Below are positions 1 through 8,244 of a stretch of 17,579 nt of DNA, one piece after another. The DNA is from Cloacimonetes bacterium UBA5835 (GTDB taxonomy: Bacteria > Cloacimonadota > Cloacimonadia > Cloacimonadales > Cloacimonadaceae): NCBI GenBank assembly GCA_002432865.1, contig DJGX01000003.1:1-17579 (forward strand). Reading direction: 5' to 3'. A model generated the notes under the pieces. It searched no databases. It saw only the letters and a program-made list of their open reading frames with translations, and was not told where the DNA came from. Position 1 is the first letter of the stretch. Every line of letters starts with the position of its first letter. The translations under genes were made by a program, and so were the position numbers.

Positions 1-1
1 A

Positions 2-232
2 TTCGCAGATAATGAGGCAGACAGCATCGCTGCATATTCCATTGAATAGAAATCTACAGGATCAAATGCTGTTATAGATTCAGTGTTTACGATTGATGTA
101 ACAGCAATTCCTGACACTATGACTTATAAGTTTGAAGGAAATGACATACCTATACCCGATGCACAAACTGGAGATGGTATTGACAATTCTCAGATAATTC
201 GTTTTGATACCTCATTATTGATAGTTGTATAA
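2..232 (+). pseudogene. 3' end of a broken or interrupted upstream CDS
   Basis: Frame 2 reads as ordinary protein sequence (FADNEADSIAAYSIE), meets TAG at 47-49, and then stays open and protein-like (for example VIDSVFTIDVTAIPDTM and YKFEGNDIPIPD) to a TAA at 230-232. The other two forward frames close early. This could be the degraded C-terminus of an upstream gene with a nonsense mutation. It could also be a gene that truly ends at 49 followed by chance open sequence, or a sequencing error. The fragment is too short and unspecific to name a family. The alternating hydrophobic and polar stretches suggest a beta-rich, possibly secreted domain, but that is a guess. The window edge cuts the 5' part. 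Confidence 0.4.
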
Positions 233-554
233 TTGTTAATGCAACAATAATATACGAGGTGTTCATACTAAGTAGTATTTTATGCTATTTTTTTTGTCTC
301 TCACTCACTTGGGCTCCTGAGAAAGATTTGTTGCTTAAATGGAAAAATGGTAAAACGAGTTGAAAAACAAATGTGAACGCATATAAATCTGCATAATATG
401 TGTGAGAAAGCGAAATCTGTGTGGAACAAATCTAAACAGTGTATCCTTTTTTATTTGACACAATTCCACCTTCAAAATAAACTGACAAAAAAGGGACTAA
501 TGCATTAACCTTGGCTTGCAGAGCTATTTGTAAACCGAGTAACAAGGAAACAAA
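233..554. other. Intergenic region upstream of secA
   Basis: No convincing gene is present. A perfect inverted repeat, ATACTA-AG-TAGTAT, lies at 265-278, with a run of eight T at 288-295. The nine-base gap between stem and T-run argues against a classic terminator, so it may be an operator or a weak terminator for the upstream fragment. Two tiny frames occur: 282-320 (12 codons, hydrophobic MLFFLSLTHLGS) and 398-508 (36 codons). Neither has a Shine-Dalgarno sequence at proper spacing, and the second spans the predicted secA promoter. No tRNA-like or riboswitch-like fold was recognised. Confidence 0.5.
455..483 (+). promoter_or_regulatory. Putative sigma-70-type promoter of secA
   Basis: A perfect -35 box TTGACA (455-460) is followed after 17 bases by TAAACT (478-483), a 4/6 match to TATAAT. 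A T-rich tract (447-454) precedes the -35 box. The predicted RNA would have a leader of roughly 65 nt before the secA ATG. Other genes in the window also carry TTGACA at comparable places, which supports the call. Confidence 0.5.
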
Positions 555-3500
555 ATGTTAGAGAAAGTACTAAAAAAGATATTTGGCGATAAAAACATTC
601 AAGACCTGAAACACTATGAACCCGTTGTTCGGGAGATAAATGAGATATATTCAGGCCTTGAACAATATGAAGATGAACAGCTTATCAATCGCATTCAAGA
701 GATCAAACAGGAAATAGCTGATAAATTAAATCCCCTGCGTAATAAGCTCTCCGATCTGGAAAAGGAGTATCGTGAAACAAGGGAAGATAATGAACGCAAC
801 CGATTAGACAATTCTATAGATACGACAAAAAAGGAACTGAAGCTTGTAACAAAAAATACAGTGGATGATTACCTGCCAGAGGTTTTTGCTATTGTAAAAG
901 ATACTTGTCGTCGTATGCTTGGGCAAAAATTTGAAGTTCGCGGCCATGAAGTTGAATGGAATATGGTGCCTTTTGATGTACAGCTTATAGGTGCGATGGC
1001 CTTGCATGATGGGAAAATTGCTGAGATGGCAACCGGGGAAGGTAAAACCCTCGTGGCTACTATGCCCTTATTTTTGAATGCCTTAGTTGGACGCGGTGTC
1101 CATTTAGTTACAGTAAATGATTATTTAGCAAGTCGTGATGCTGAATGGATGAGCCCTATTTTTAATTTTCACGGTCTTTCTGTAGGTTGTATAACTACTG
1201 GAATGGATTTTGATAGCCGTAAAGAGGCCTATAATTGTGATGTAACTTACGGGATGAACAGTGAATTTGGTTTTGATTATTTGCGTGATAATATGGCTGT
1301 TTCTCCTGAACAGTTGGTTCAGCGTGATTTTTATTATGCTATTGTGGACGAAGTGGATAGCATTTTAATTGATGAAGCCAGAACACCTTTGATAATTAGT
1401 GGTCCTATTGCTCAGGATAAGAATTTTTATAGAGAATTACGTCCTTTAATTGCTCAAGTGGTTCAAACGCAAAATGCTTTAGTGCAAAGGTATTTAAGCG
1501 AAATTAATGAAGATCTAAATGATAATAATCCTAATGCTGACAACAATCGCTTAGCAAAAAACCTTCTTTTATTGAAACGAGCAGCTCCTCGAAATAAAGC
1601 ATTTATGAAATTGATGCAGGATGGTGAGCTGAAAAAAATGGTGAATGACATAGAGGGCATCTATCTTAGGGATAAAAAGATGAATGAATTGGACGATAAT
1701 CTTTTCTTTGTGGTGGAAGAAAGACATAACAGCGTTGACCTGTGTGAAAAAGGGCGCGAAATGCTTTCCAAAAAAGATAAAGACCTCTTCGTGGTCCAAT
1801 CCCTCGATGAAATTCTGGCTGAGATAGATAACAATGAAGCCCTTTCTGAAGAAGAAAAACAACAGCAGAAAGCAATTCAAACCAATCGCTTTATGGATAA
1901 AAGTGAGAAATTGCATAATATCAATCAGCTGCTAAGAGCTTTTACCCTCTTTGAAAATAACCAGGAATATGTGGTTATTGATAACAAGGTAATAATAGTA
2001 GATGAATTTACTGGTAGACAAATGCCGGGACGTCGTTTTTCCGATGGCTTGCATCAAGCTCTGGAAGCAAAAGAAAATGTGGAAATTGAGGCTGGCACGC
2101 AAACCTTTGCTACTATTACTTTACAAAACTACTTTAGAATGTATGATAAATTATCCGGAATGACGGGAACTGCTGTTACCGAAGAATCAGAGTTTATGGA
2201 AATTTACAATCTGCCAGTGATGGTGATTCCAACCAATGTACCTATTACGCGAATCGACCATGATGATCTGATTTACCTAAGCAAAAATGACAAATATCAG
2301 GCAATTATCAATGAAATAATCTATTGGCATGAAAAGCAAAAGCCTGTCTTGGTCGGAACGGTGAGCGTAGAGGTCTCCGAAATTATTTCCCGGTTGCTGA
2401 AACGGAAAGGAATAACTCATAATGTACTAAATGCTCGTCAACATCAAAGAGAAGCAGAAATAATTACAGAAGCAGGTCAACCTGGAGCTGTAACTATCGC
2501 TACTAATATGGCTGGTCGAGGTACTGATATAAAGCTTGGCAAAGGAGTTGTGGAAGGTCCATATGAAAGCTATGTGGGTTTACCGAAAACCTTAACGGAG
2601 GAATATCCCTATGGCCTACCCTTGGATGGACTTCATGTAATTGGTAGTGAAAGACATGAAAGTAGACGTATTGATAGACAACTTCGAGGAAGAGCTGGCC
2701 GGCAAGGTGATCCTGGAACTTCCCGATTTTATCTTTCTCTGGAAGATGATTTAATGCGTCTTTTTGGTTCTGATAGGATAGCTCCGATGATGGTGAAAAT
2801 GGGTTTAAAATCTGGAGATGTAATTCGTCATCCGTGGATGACTAAAGCAGTGGAAAAAGCTCAAAAAAGAGTGGAAGAACATAACTTTGAAATCCGGAGA
2901 GAACTGCTTAAATATGACGAAGTAATGAATCAGCAACGCGAAGTTATTTATTCTTATCGTCGTAGTGTGTTGAAGGGTTATGACCTGAAAAATGAAATTT
3001 TGGAAATGATCACAGATACTATCGTAAATATGCTAGACGAATATATTCCACCTCATAGTTATCCTGAGGATTGGAATCTGGAACGCATCTGTCAGTGGTT
3101 TCAGCGAAATTTAAATCTGGGTCTTAATGTTAAAGATATATTTAGCGACCACTTAAATAGAGAGCTGCTGGAAAATACCCTTTTGGAATATGCGCTTTCC
3201 GCTTATGAAAATAAGGAAAGACAGATTGGATCAGAACAACTTAGAAATATTGAAAGACGAGCTCTTTTGGAAGTTGTAGATGATGAATGGCGCGATCATT
3301 TACATGAAATGGACCTTCTGAAAGATGGTGTATATTTACGGGCCTACGCAAATAAGGATCCATTAATCGAATATAAAAAAGAGAGTTATGACCTGTTTCA
3401 AGGTTTAATTGCCCGCATCCAGGAAAATGTTTCCCGAAAAGTATTTACTACTTATGTGTTATCTCGAGAACAAATGGAAAACTTTTTGAAGAATGCGAAC

Positions 3501-3716
3501 TTAACTCATCAAGACTTGAATGCTTTTTTAAAAGCACAGCAAGAACAGCAGATGAATCAAAATATGACTGCCCCCCCTCAATATAATAATCCGGGTGGCG
3601 AAATAGAAAAAGTCCGCCCTGTTAAAGTAGCTCCCAAAGTTGGAAGAAATGATCCCTGCCCTTGTGGAAGCGGAAAAAAATATAAGAAATGCTGCGGAAT
3701 GTATGATACAGAATAA
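555..3716 (+). CDS. secA: Preprotein translocase ATPase SecA
   Basis: This is the motor ATPase of the general secretion pathway. It binds preproteins and drives them through SecYEG in the inner membrane. The 1053-residue product shows Walker A GEGKT at 161-165, Walker B DEVD at 265-268, VDEFTGR near 482-488, the MAGRGTDI helicase motif (R655), and QLRGRAGRQGDPG in the second nucleotide-binding fold. The C-terminus ends in a SEC-C zinc motif with C1035, C1037, C1046 and C1047. Compared with the E. coli protein (901 aa) it has about 56 extra residues before Walker A, charged and helical and probably coiled coil. It also has about 90 extra between Walker B and VDEFTGR, in the preprotein cross-linking domain. 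Long SecA proteins of this kind are usual in Bacteroidetes-like bacteria. AAGGAA at 543-550 lies at good spacing before the ATG. topA follows after 37 nt, probably in the same transcript. Confidence 0.98.
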   Translation: MLEKVLKKIFGDKNIQDLKHYEPVVREINEIYSGLEQYEDEQLINRIQEIKQEIADKLNPLRNKLSDLEKEYRETREDNERNRLDNSIDTTKKELKLVTKNTVDDYLPEVFAIVKDTCRRMLGQKFEVRGHEVEWNMVPFDVQLIGAMALHDGKIAEMATGEGKTLVATMPLFLNALVGRGVHLVTVNDYLASRDAEWMSPIFNFHGLSVGCITTGMDFDSRKEAYNCDVTYGMNSEFGFDYLRDNMAVSPEQLVQRDFYYAIVDEVDSILIDEARTPLIISGPIAQDKNFYRELRPLIAQVVQTQNALVQRYLSEINEDLNDNNPNADNNRLAKNLLLLKRAAPRNKAFMKLMQDGELKKMVNDIEGIYLRDKKMNELDDNLFFVVEERHNSVDLCEKGREMLSKKDKDLFVVQSLDEILAEIDNNEALSEEEKQQQKAIQTNRFMDKSEKLHNINQLLRAFTLFENNQEYVVIDNKVIIVDEFTGRQMPGRRFSDGLHQALEAKENVEIEAGTQTFATITLQNYFRMYDKLSGMTGTAVTEESEFMEIYNLPVMVIPTNVPITRIDHDDLIYLSKNDKYQAIINEIIYWHEKQKPVLVGTVSVEVSEIISRLLKRKGITHNVLNARQHQREAEIITEAGQPGAVTIATNMAGRGTDIKLGKGVVEGPYESYVGLPKTLTEEYPYGLPLDGLHVIGSERHESRRIDRQLRGRAGRQGDPGTSRFYLSLEDDLMRLFGSDRIAPMMVKMGLKSGDVIRHPWMTKAVEKAQKRVEEHNFEIRRELLKYDEVMNQQREVIYSYRRSVLKGYDLKNEILEMITDTIVNMLDEYIPPHSYPEDWNLERICQWFQRNLNLGLNVKDIFSDHLNRELLENTLLEYALSAYENKERQIGSEQLRNIERRALLEVVDDEWRDHLHEMDLLKDGVYLRAYANKDPLIEYKKESYDLFQGLIARIQENVSRKVFTTYVLSREQMENFLKNANLTHQDLNAFLKAQQEQQMNQNMTAPPQYNNPGGEIEKVRPVKVAPKVGRNDPCPCGSGKKYKKCCGMYDTE

Positions 3717-3753
3717 GTGAGATAGTAAGCGTTAATTGGTAAAAAGGAAAGAT

Positions 3754-5973
3754 ATGAGCAAAGGACTAATTATAGTAGAATCTCCTGCAAAAGCAGGAAC
3801 AATCAGCAAATTTCTGAAGAATAAATATAATGTAAAAGCATCGATGGGACACATCCGTGATCTGCCAAAGCATGAATTGGGAGTGAGTGTTTCGCAGAAT
3901 TTTAAACCTGATTATATAATGGATAAATCCAAGAGCAAAGTTATCTCTGAATTAAAAGAGGCAACTTTGGCTGCGGATAGTGTTTTTCTGGCAAGTGATA
4001 ATGATCGTGAAGGTGAAGCTATAGCTTGGCATTTAACAGAAGCACTAAAGAAAGAACTGCAAAATAAACCTGTTTATCGGATTGTGTTTAATGAAATAAC
4101 TTCACAGGCAATTAATGAAGCAATTAAAAACCCCGGCAAAATAGATATGGCAAAAGTGGAAGCTCAACAGGCAAGAAGAATTTTAGACCGTCTGGTTGGT
4201 TATGAAATAAGCCCTCTGCTTTGGAAAGTGATAACTAAAGAGCTTTCTGCTGGAAGAGTTCAATCTGTTGCTTTGCGATTAATCTGCGAAAGGGAAGCCG
4301 AGATCAAGGCATTTGTTCCTAAAGAATTTTGGAAAGTTGAAGGGGATTTTTGGAAAGATAATTTGCCACCTTTCAAAGCTGTTTTAGAAAAAATCAATGG
4401 TAAAAAAGTGGAAATTCCCGATGAGAAAAGTGCCATAGAAATTGTAGATAGTATCCAAAATGCAGAAACAAAACTAAAGGAAATAAAACGCAGTAACCGT
4501 AATATTGATCCTCTTCCTCCTTTTATAACCAGTACTCTACAACAAGAAGCAAGTAAAATACTTGGTTTTCAGGCACAAAAAACGATGAGCATAGCTCAAG
4601 TTCTTTATGAAGGTATTGATTTGGGAGGAGAAAGTACTGGTCTGATAACTTATATGCGAACCGATTCTACCAGAATGGCTGAAGAAGCTGTAACTAAGGC
4701 TAAAGACCTGATTAAAGAAAGGTTTGGTGCCGATTTAGTTAATCCTAAGGTGCGGGTTTTTAAAAATAAGCAAAGTGCTCAAGATGCTCATGAAGCAATT
4801 CGCCCTACTGATCCTTTTAGAACTCCGGAAAGCATTGCCCAGTATTTAACCAAAGAACAACTGAAATTATATACTCTTATCTGGCAGCGTTTTATTGCCA
4901 CTCAGATGAAACCTGTAAAATTGCTTTCTACCAATGTAAAAATTAGTATGGGCAATGCTGAATTTACTTCTACCGGAGCTCAAATTATTGAAGAAGGTTT
5001 TCTGAAAGCATACTCATACATAAATATCCCGTTGGGGGAAAAGATTCATCCTGATTATACCAAAGATGATGAGTTACAGCATAATGCGTTGGAAAAGACT
5101 CAACATTTTACTACTCCTCCTTCCAGATTTACAGAAGCATCTTTGATCAAAGAACTGGAAGCAAAAGGGATTGGACGTCCCTCTACTTATGCTTCCATAA
5201 TTGACACTCTTAGAAAGCGAAAATATGTAAATATGGAGAAAAAGTCATTTATCCCAACTCCCCTGGGGAACGATGTTAATCGTTTTTTGGTAGATAAATT
5301 CGATTGCCTCTTCAATGTAAAATTCACCGCTGAAATGGAAACCAAACTGGATGAAGTGGAATACAGTAAAATTGCTTGGAATGATGTAGTGAAGGAATAT
5401 TATGATCAATTACAAGCATTGATCAATCAGGTAGATATTAAAAAGGAAAAAAACAACTTTATTCAGGATACAGGCATTGCTTGCGATGTTTGTAAACAGG
5501 GAACTATGCTAATCAAACATAGTAAAAGGGGAGAATTTCTTGCCTGTAGCCGCTATCCCCAATGCAAAAACAGCAAAAGCTTTACCCGCGATGCAGATGG
5601 AAATATAAAAATTGTTGTTCCTACTCCTTTAGAGGAAAAATGCCCTGAATGTGGTTCGCCTTTAATGCTTAGAAACGGGAAATATGGAGAATTTATCGCT
5701 TGTTCCAATTATCCTAAGTGTAAATATTCAAGGCCTAAAACTTTGGGAATTAAGTGTCCGGAATGTGGTATTGGAGAATTAACAGCCCACAAATCAAAAA
5801 AAGGACGTCCTTTTTATTCCTGTAATCGCTATCCTGAATGTAAATATATAACTAACGATAAACCACTTCCAATCAGCTGTCCTAAGTGTGGAAATCCTTA
5901 TTTGGTGGAAAAATACAGCCGCGAAAAAGGTAAATATAAAATGTGTCCCAAATGCAAAACCGAGATGGAATAG
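3754..5973 (+). CDS. topA: DNA topoisomerase I (type IA)
   Basis: This enzyme relaxes negative supercoils by cutting one DNA strand through a 5'-phosphotyrosine link. The 739-residue protein starts with a Toprim domain: catalytic E9 in the motif IIVESPAKA, and the metal site D82-x-D84-R-E86 in ASDNDREGEA. The active-site tyrosine is Y300 in LITYMRTDS, followed by GIGRPSTYA. Four C4 zinc fingers end the protein (from C577 to about residue 735), each with the usual CxxC...C(x)nC pattern, the last short. The frame is open from a TTG at 3736. I chose the ATG at 3754 because AAAAGGAAA (3742-3750) lies just before it, and because E9 then matches the family position. It lies 37 nt after secA, and the downstream permease begins 3 nt after its stop, so the three genes are probably co-transcribed. 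Confidence 0.97.
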   Translation: MSKGLIIVESPAKAGTISKFLKNKYNVKASMGHIRDLPKHELGVSVSQNFKPDYIMDKSKSKVISELKEATLAADSVFLASDNDREGEAIAWHLTEALKKELQNKPVYRIVFNEITSQAINEAIKNPGKIDMAKVEAQQARRILDRLVGYEISPLLWKVITKELSAGRVQSVALRLICEREAEIKAFVPKEFWKVEGDFWKDNLPPFKAVLEKINGKKVEIPDEKSAIEIVDSIQNAETKLKEIKRSNRNIDPLPPFITSTLQQEASKILGFQAQKTMSIAQVLYEGIDLGGESTGLITYMRTDSTRMAEEAVTKAKDLIKERFGADLVNPKVRVFKNKQSAQDAHEAIRPTDPFRTPESIAQYLTKEQLKLYTLIWQRFIATQMKPVKLLSTNVKISMGNAEFTSTGAQIIEEGFLKAYSYINIPLGEKIHPDYTKDDELQHNALEKTQHFTTPPSRFTEASLIKELEAKGIGRPSTYASIIDTLRKRKYVNMEKKSFIPTPLGNDVNRFLVDKFDCLFNVKFTAEMETKLDEVEYSKIAWNDVVKEYYDQLQALINQVDIKKEKNNFIQDTGIACDVCKQGTMLIKHSKRGEFLACSRYPQCKNSKSFTRDADGNIKIVVPTPLEEKCPECGSPLMLRNGKYGEFIACSNYPKCKYSRPKTLGIKCPECGIGELTAHKSKKGRPFYSCNRYPECKYITNDKPLPISCPKCGNPYLVEKYSREKGKYKMCPKCKTEME

Positions 5974-5976
5974 GCA

Positions 5977-7248
5977 ATGAACATAAAAGATGGCATCAAT
6001 AGTGCTTTCCAAAGCATTTTCAGCCATAAACTTAGGTCTCTTTTAACTCTTACCGGTATAGTTATTGGTGTGCTTGCCGTCGTAACAATGTTTTCCAGTG
6101 TTTATGCCATTAAAGGACTAATTAAAAAAAATATGGAAGGTATGGGCTGGGATAATTCCATCATTATTTACCCAAGTGTAGGCAATAGTGATAAAGAAAT
6201 AGGGAAAAACCGCAGTCATATAAGGCGACCTAAACAAAGCGTACCCTTTCTAAATTATGATGATTATCTGGCTCTGAAAGAAAACCTGAATTATAAATGT
6301 ATTTACGGGTCAATTTCCAAACAGAGCTTATACCGGGTTGGGAATAAAGTAAATAACATTATCCTGCGTGCTACGGAAGTAGATTTTTTTAAAAATAAAA
6401 GTTATCCTATTGGCAAGGGACGCTATTTTAATGCCTACGAAGCAGAAAACAATATTCCGGTTGCTGTTTTGGGTTATCAATTTGCCGAAGAATATTTTAA
6501 AGATAAAGACCCTATTGGACAGGTTTTAGCTCTGGGTTCGCATCGTTTCACAGTTGTGGGTGTTTTAGCTCCTGATGTATTGAATTCAGGCAATGGAATG
6601 AATTTTAACCCCTGGGAAAGGCAGTGGGATCTGAAAGCTGTATACATACCTTTGAAATATGGAGCTACTTACATAGAGCCCAATAAGATTATCCACCAGA
6701 TCTATCTACAATCATATTCCACCGAGGATTATCTCAAATTAAAAAATGAAGCTAGACAGATAATGCTTGCCAGACATAATATGTATCCTAATTTTCAGTT
6801 TATGGATATTGGCGATATGATCCTGAAAATCACTTCGGAGATTAATAAATTTATGGATAAGTGGAATATAACTCTTATTGCCATTGCTTCCATTTCTTTA
6901 ATTGTAGGAGGAATAGGGCTATTTAGCACTTTACTCATCAGCATTCAAGAAAGAATGACTGAAATTGGCATTCGCAAAAGCATTGGAGCTACAGAACAGG
7001 ATATCTTTTTCTATTTTATTTTTGAAGCACTGGCTTTGGCTTTTACAGGAGCTGTTATAGGAGTTATCCTTGCCTGGATATTGATTACGCTAATAGCAAG
7101 CGCTATAAAATTTCCTCTTTATCTGCCTATGCAAGGAGTTGTTGTAGGAATTGGTTTCTCTCTGTTGATAGGTTTTCTATCTGGACTTTATCCTGCTTGG
7201 AAAGCAACTGGAATTGATCCTATCCAAGCAATTTACTATCGAGAATAA
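5977..7248 (+). CDS. MacB/FtsX-type ABC transporter permease
   Basis: This is the membrane subunit of a type VII (MacB-like, mechanotransmission) ABC transporter. Such proteins move no substrate through the bilayer themselves; they couple cytoplasmic ATP hydrolysis to a periplasmic domain acting on lipoproteins, peptides or drugs. The 423-residue product has the family layout. TM1 lies at about residues 18-40 after the KLRSLLTLTGIVIGV segment, followed by a large periplasmic MacB_PCD-like domain. TM2 (about 297-322), the coupling motif EIGIRKSIGAT (about 329-339), TM3 (about 346-376) and TM4 (about 387-410) follow, with an FtsX-like end (GLYPAWKATGIDPIQAIYY). It starts 3 nt after the topA stop, with a GA-rich stretch inside topA as ribosome site. 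No ABC ATPase gene or membrane-fusion partner is adjacent, so the ATPase must lie elsewhere. The substrate cannot be told. Confidence 0.93.
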   Translation: MNIKDGINSAFQSIFSHKLRSLLTLTGIVIGVLAVVTMFSSVYAIKGLIKKNMEGMGWDNSIIIYPSVGNSDKEIGKNRSHIRRPKQSVPFLNYDDYLALKENLNYKCIYGSISKQSLYRVGNKVNNIILRATEVDFFKNKSYPIGKGRYFNAYEAENNIPVAVLGYQFAEEYFKDKDPIGQVLALGSHRFTVVGVLAPDVLNSGNGMNFNPWERQWDLKAVYIPLKYGATYIEPNKIIHQIYLQSYSTEDYLKLKNEARQIMLARHNMYPNFQFMDIGDMILKITSEINKFMDKWNITLIAIASISLIVGGIGLFSTLLISIQERMTEIGIRKSIGATEQDIFFYFIFEALALAFTGAVIGVILAWILITLIASAIKFPLYLPMQGVVVGIGFSLLIGFLSGLYPAWKATGIDPIQAIYYRE

Positions 7249-7297
7249 AAATAGGGAAGAATCAACTTGTCGTTTTTTTCTCCGAACTTATTTTTGG

Positions 7298-7370
7298 GTA
7301 GCCGGAGGAGCTGTTCCTCTGCAAAATATGAAAAATGTGTAGCCGGAGGACGCCGTTCCTCCGCAAATAT
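7298..7370 (+). repeat. Two tandem imperfect hairpin repeats (GTAGCCGGAGGA type)
   Basis: Copy 1 (7298-7329) and copy 2 (7339-7370) are about 32 bases each and nearly the same. Both start GTAGCCGGAGGA and end GCAAA(A)TAT. Each folds into a hairpin: GAGGA with TCCTC in copy 1, extended by a G-T wobble and a C-G pair, and CGGAGGA with TCCTCCG in copy 2. Copy 2 has G-C where copy 1 has the wobble, so the pairing is kept while the bases change. The repeats lie between the permease stop and the Shine-Dalgarno sequence of the next gene. They could form a dispersed intergenic element, a weak attenuator or an RNA-stability element. The 10-mer ATGTGTAGCC of copy 2 recurs at 17472-17481. Confidence 0.75.
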
Positions 7371-7388
7371 TAAAAAGGAGAAATCCGA

Positions 7389-7967
7389 GTGAAAATAATC
7401 AACAAAATAACAATGTTCTTGGCAAAAAAGCGATTGCTAATTACCAGAGTTCTCTGCATAGCCGTTATTTTGGAATTCATTCTTAACTTTCACTATCGCA
7501 TTGAACATATAATAACAAATCCTACCGCAATCATAATCAGTATAATTCTGATTGTTTTGGGTGCTTTTATCCGTTCTTGGTCTGCTGGAATAATTGAAAA
7601 AAGAAATCGGCTTGTAATGGAAGGACCTTATGCTTTATGTAGAAATCCTCTCTATGCAGGCAGTTCTTTAATTTTATTGGGAGCTGTTTTATTTGTGAAT
7701 GATATTTGGGCTTGGTTGCTAGCTGGTCTGTTGATTTTGGTTATCTTTCCGTTTACAATTAAAAAGGAAGAATTAACCTTAAGTACAAATTTCCCTGAGG
7801 ATTGGAAGAATTATACAGCAACAACTGGAAGATATTTTCCTAAAAAATTAGATTGGCAGCGTTTGAAGCAAAAATGGTCGTTTCAACTGTGGCTTAAAAA
7901 TAGAGAGTATAATATGTTTCTGTTTTCGCTTCTGCTGATAATCATTATATGCGTTCTTGGTTTCTAA
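7389..7967 (+). CDS. Integral-membrane isoprenylcysteine/phospholipid-type methyltransferase
   Basis: This is a small SAM-dependent membrane methyltransferase of the ICMT/PEMT-like superfamily. In bacteria the substrate is usually unknown and is probably a lipid or another hydrophobic molecule. The 192 residues hold hydrophobic segments at about 17-35, 42-62, 92-122 (a helical hairpin) and 175-191. The family signature is clear: MEGPYALCRNPLYAG (77-91), then KKEELTLSTNF with DWKNY (125-142) and GRYFP (147-151), the part that binds SAM and the catalytic site in this fold. I chose the GTG at 7389 because AAGGAG (7375-7380) lies 8 nt before it; the next ATG (7413) has no such site. The C-terminal hydrophobic helix after about residue 172 extends beyond the usual core. 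The gene follows the permease after 140 nt of repeat-bearing DNA and could be read from the same transcript. Confidence 0.88.
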   Translation: MKIINKITMFLAKKRLLITRVLCIAVILEFILNFHYRIEHIITNPTAIIISIILIVLGAFIRSWSAGIIEKRNRLVMEGPYALCRNPLYAGSSLILLGAVLFVNDIWAWLLAGLLILVIFPFTIKKEELTLSTNFPEDWKNYTATTGRYFPKKLDWQRLKQKWSFQLWLKNREYNMFLFSLLLIIIICVLGF

Positions 7968-8034
7968 AAAGGAAGTGGGGAAAAGGGAATTTACGCATAA
8001 TTTTGTAAATAGATAGCTGAGGCAACTTCCTTTT
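7967..8034 (+). terminator. Terminator-like long inverted repeat after the methyltransferase
   Basis: AAAAGGAAGT (7967-7976) is perfectly complementary to ACTTCCTTTT (8025-8034). A second perfect stem, ATTTAC/GTAAAT (7989-7994 with 8005-8010), is nested inside. The outer stem begins at the last base of the stop codon and its 3' arm ends in TTTT, as in bidirectional terminators. The outer loop of 48 nt is long for an intrinsic terminator. No gene follows until the convergent reverse-strand pair that ends at 8245, so a transcript end is expected here. Confidence 0.4.
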
Positions 8035-8087
8035 CAGGGGCGAGTTTGTTTCTTACTTAATTTTTATCGAAAGTATACGGTTATGCC

Positions 8088-8108
8088 TCTCGGCAAAATT
8101 CCCCGAGA
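8088..8108. other. Hairpin between convergent genes
   Basis: TCTCGG (8088-8093) and CCGAGA (8103-8108) form a perfect six-pair stem with a 9-nt loop, midway between the forward methyltransferase and the reverse DUF2156 gene. There is no T-run on either side, so it is not a standard terminator. The rest of 8035-8244 shows no gene. Confidence 0.3.
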
Positions 8109-8244
8109 AGTTACTACATATATACTGTATTTCATTAAGCAACAATTATCCCTGTGTACTATATTATTTATGTAATCTACAAAATTTGGGTGAACTAATC
8201 TTCCAGTCCCAAGCTTCGTATTTCTATAATTTGCTCTGGGTGGA

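Noticed and set aside
398..508. 36-codon frame upstream of secA as a secM-like arrest peptide
   Set aside because: No ribosome site, no signal peptide, no arrest-like motif, and the secA promoter lies inside it.
1569..1916. Reverse-strand frames inside secA
   Set aside because: They are low-complexity, Phe/Leu/His-rich shadows of secA coding sequence.
3736..3753. TTG start six codons upstream for topA
   Set aside because: The AAAAGGAAA ribosome site falls inside this stretch and serves the ATG at 3754; the catalytic E9 also matches the family position only from the ATG.
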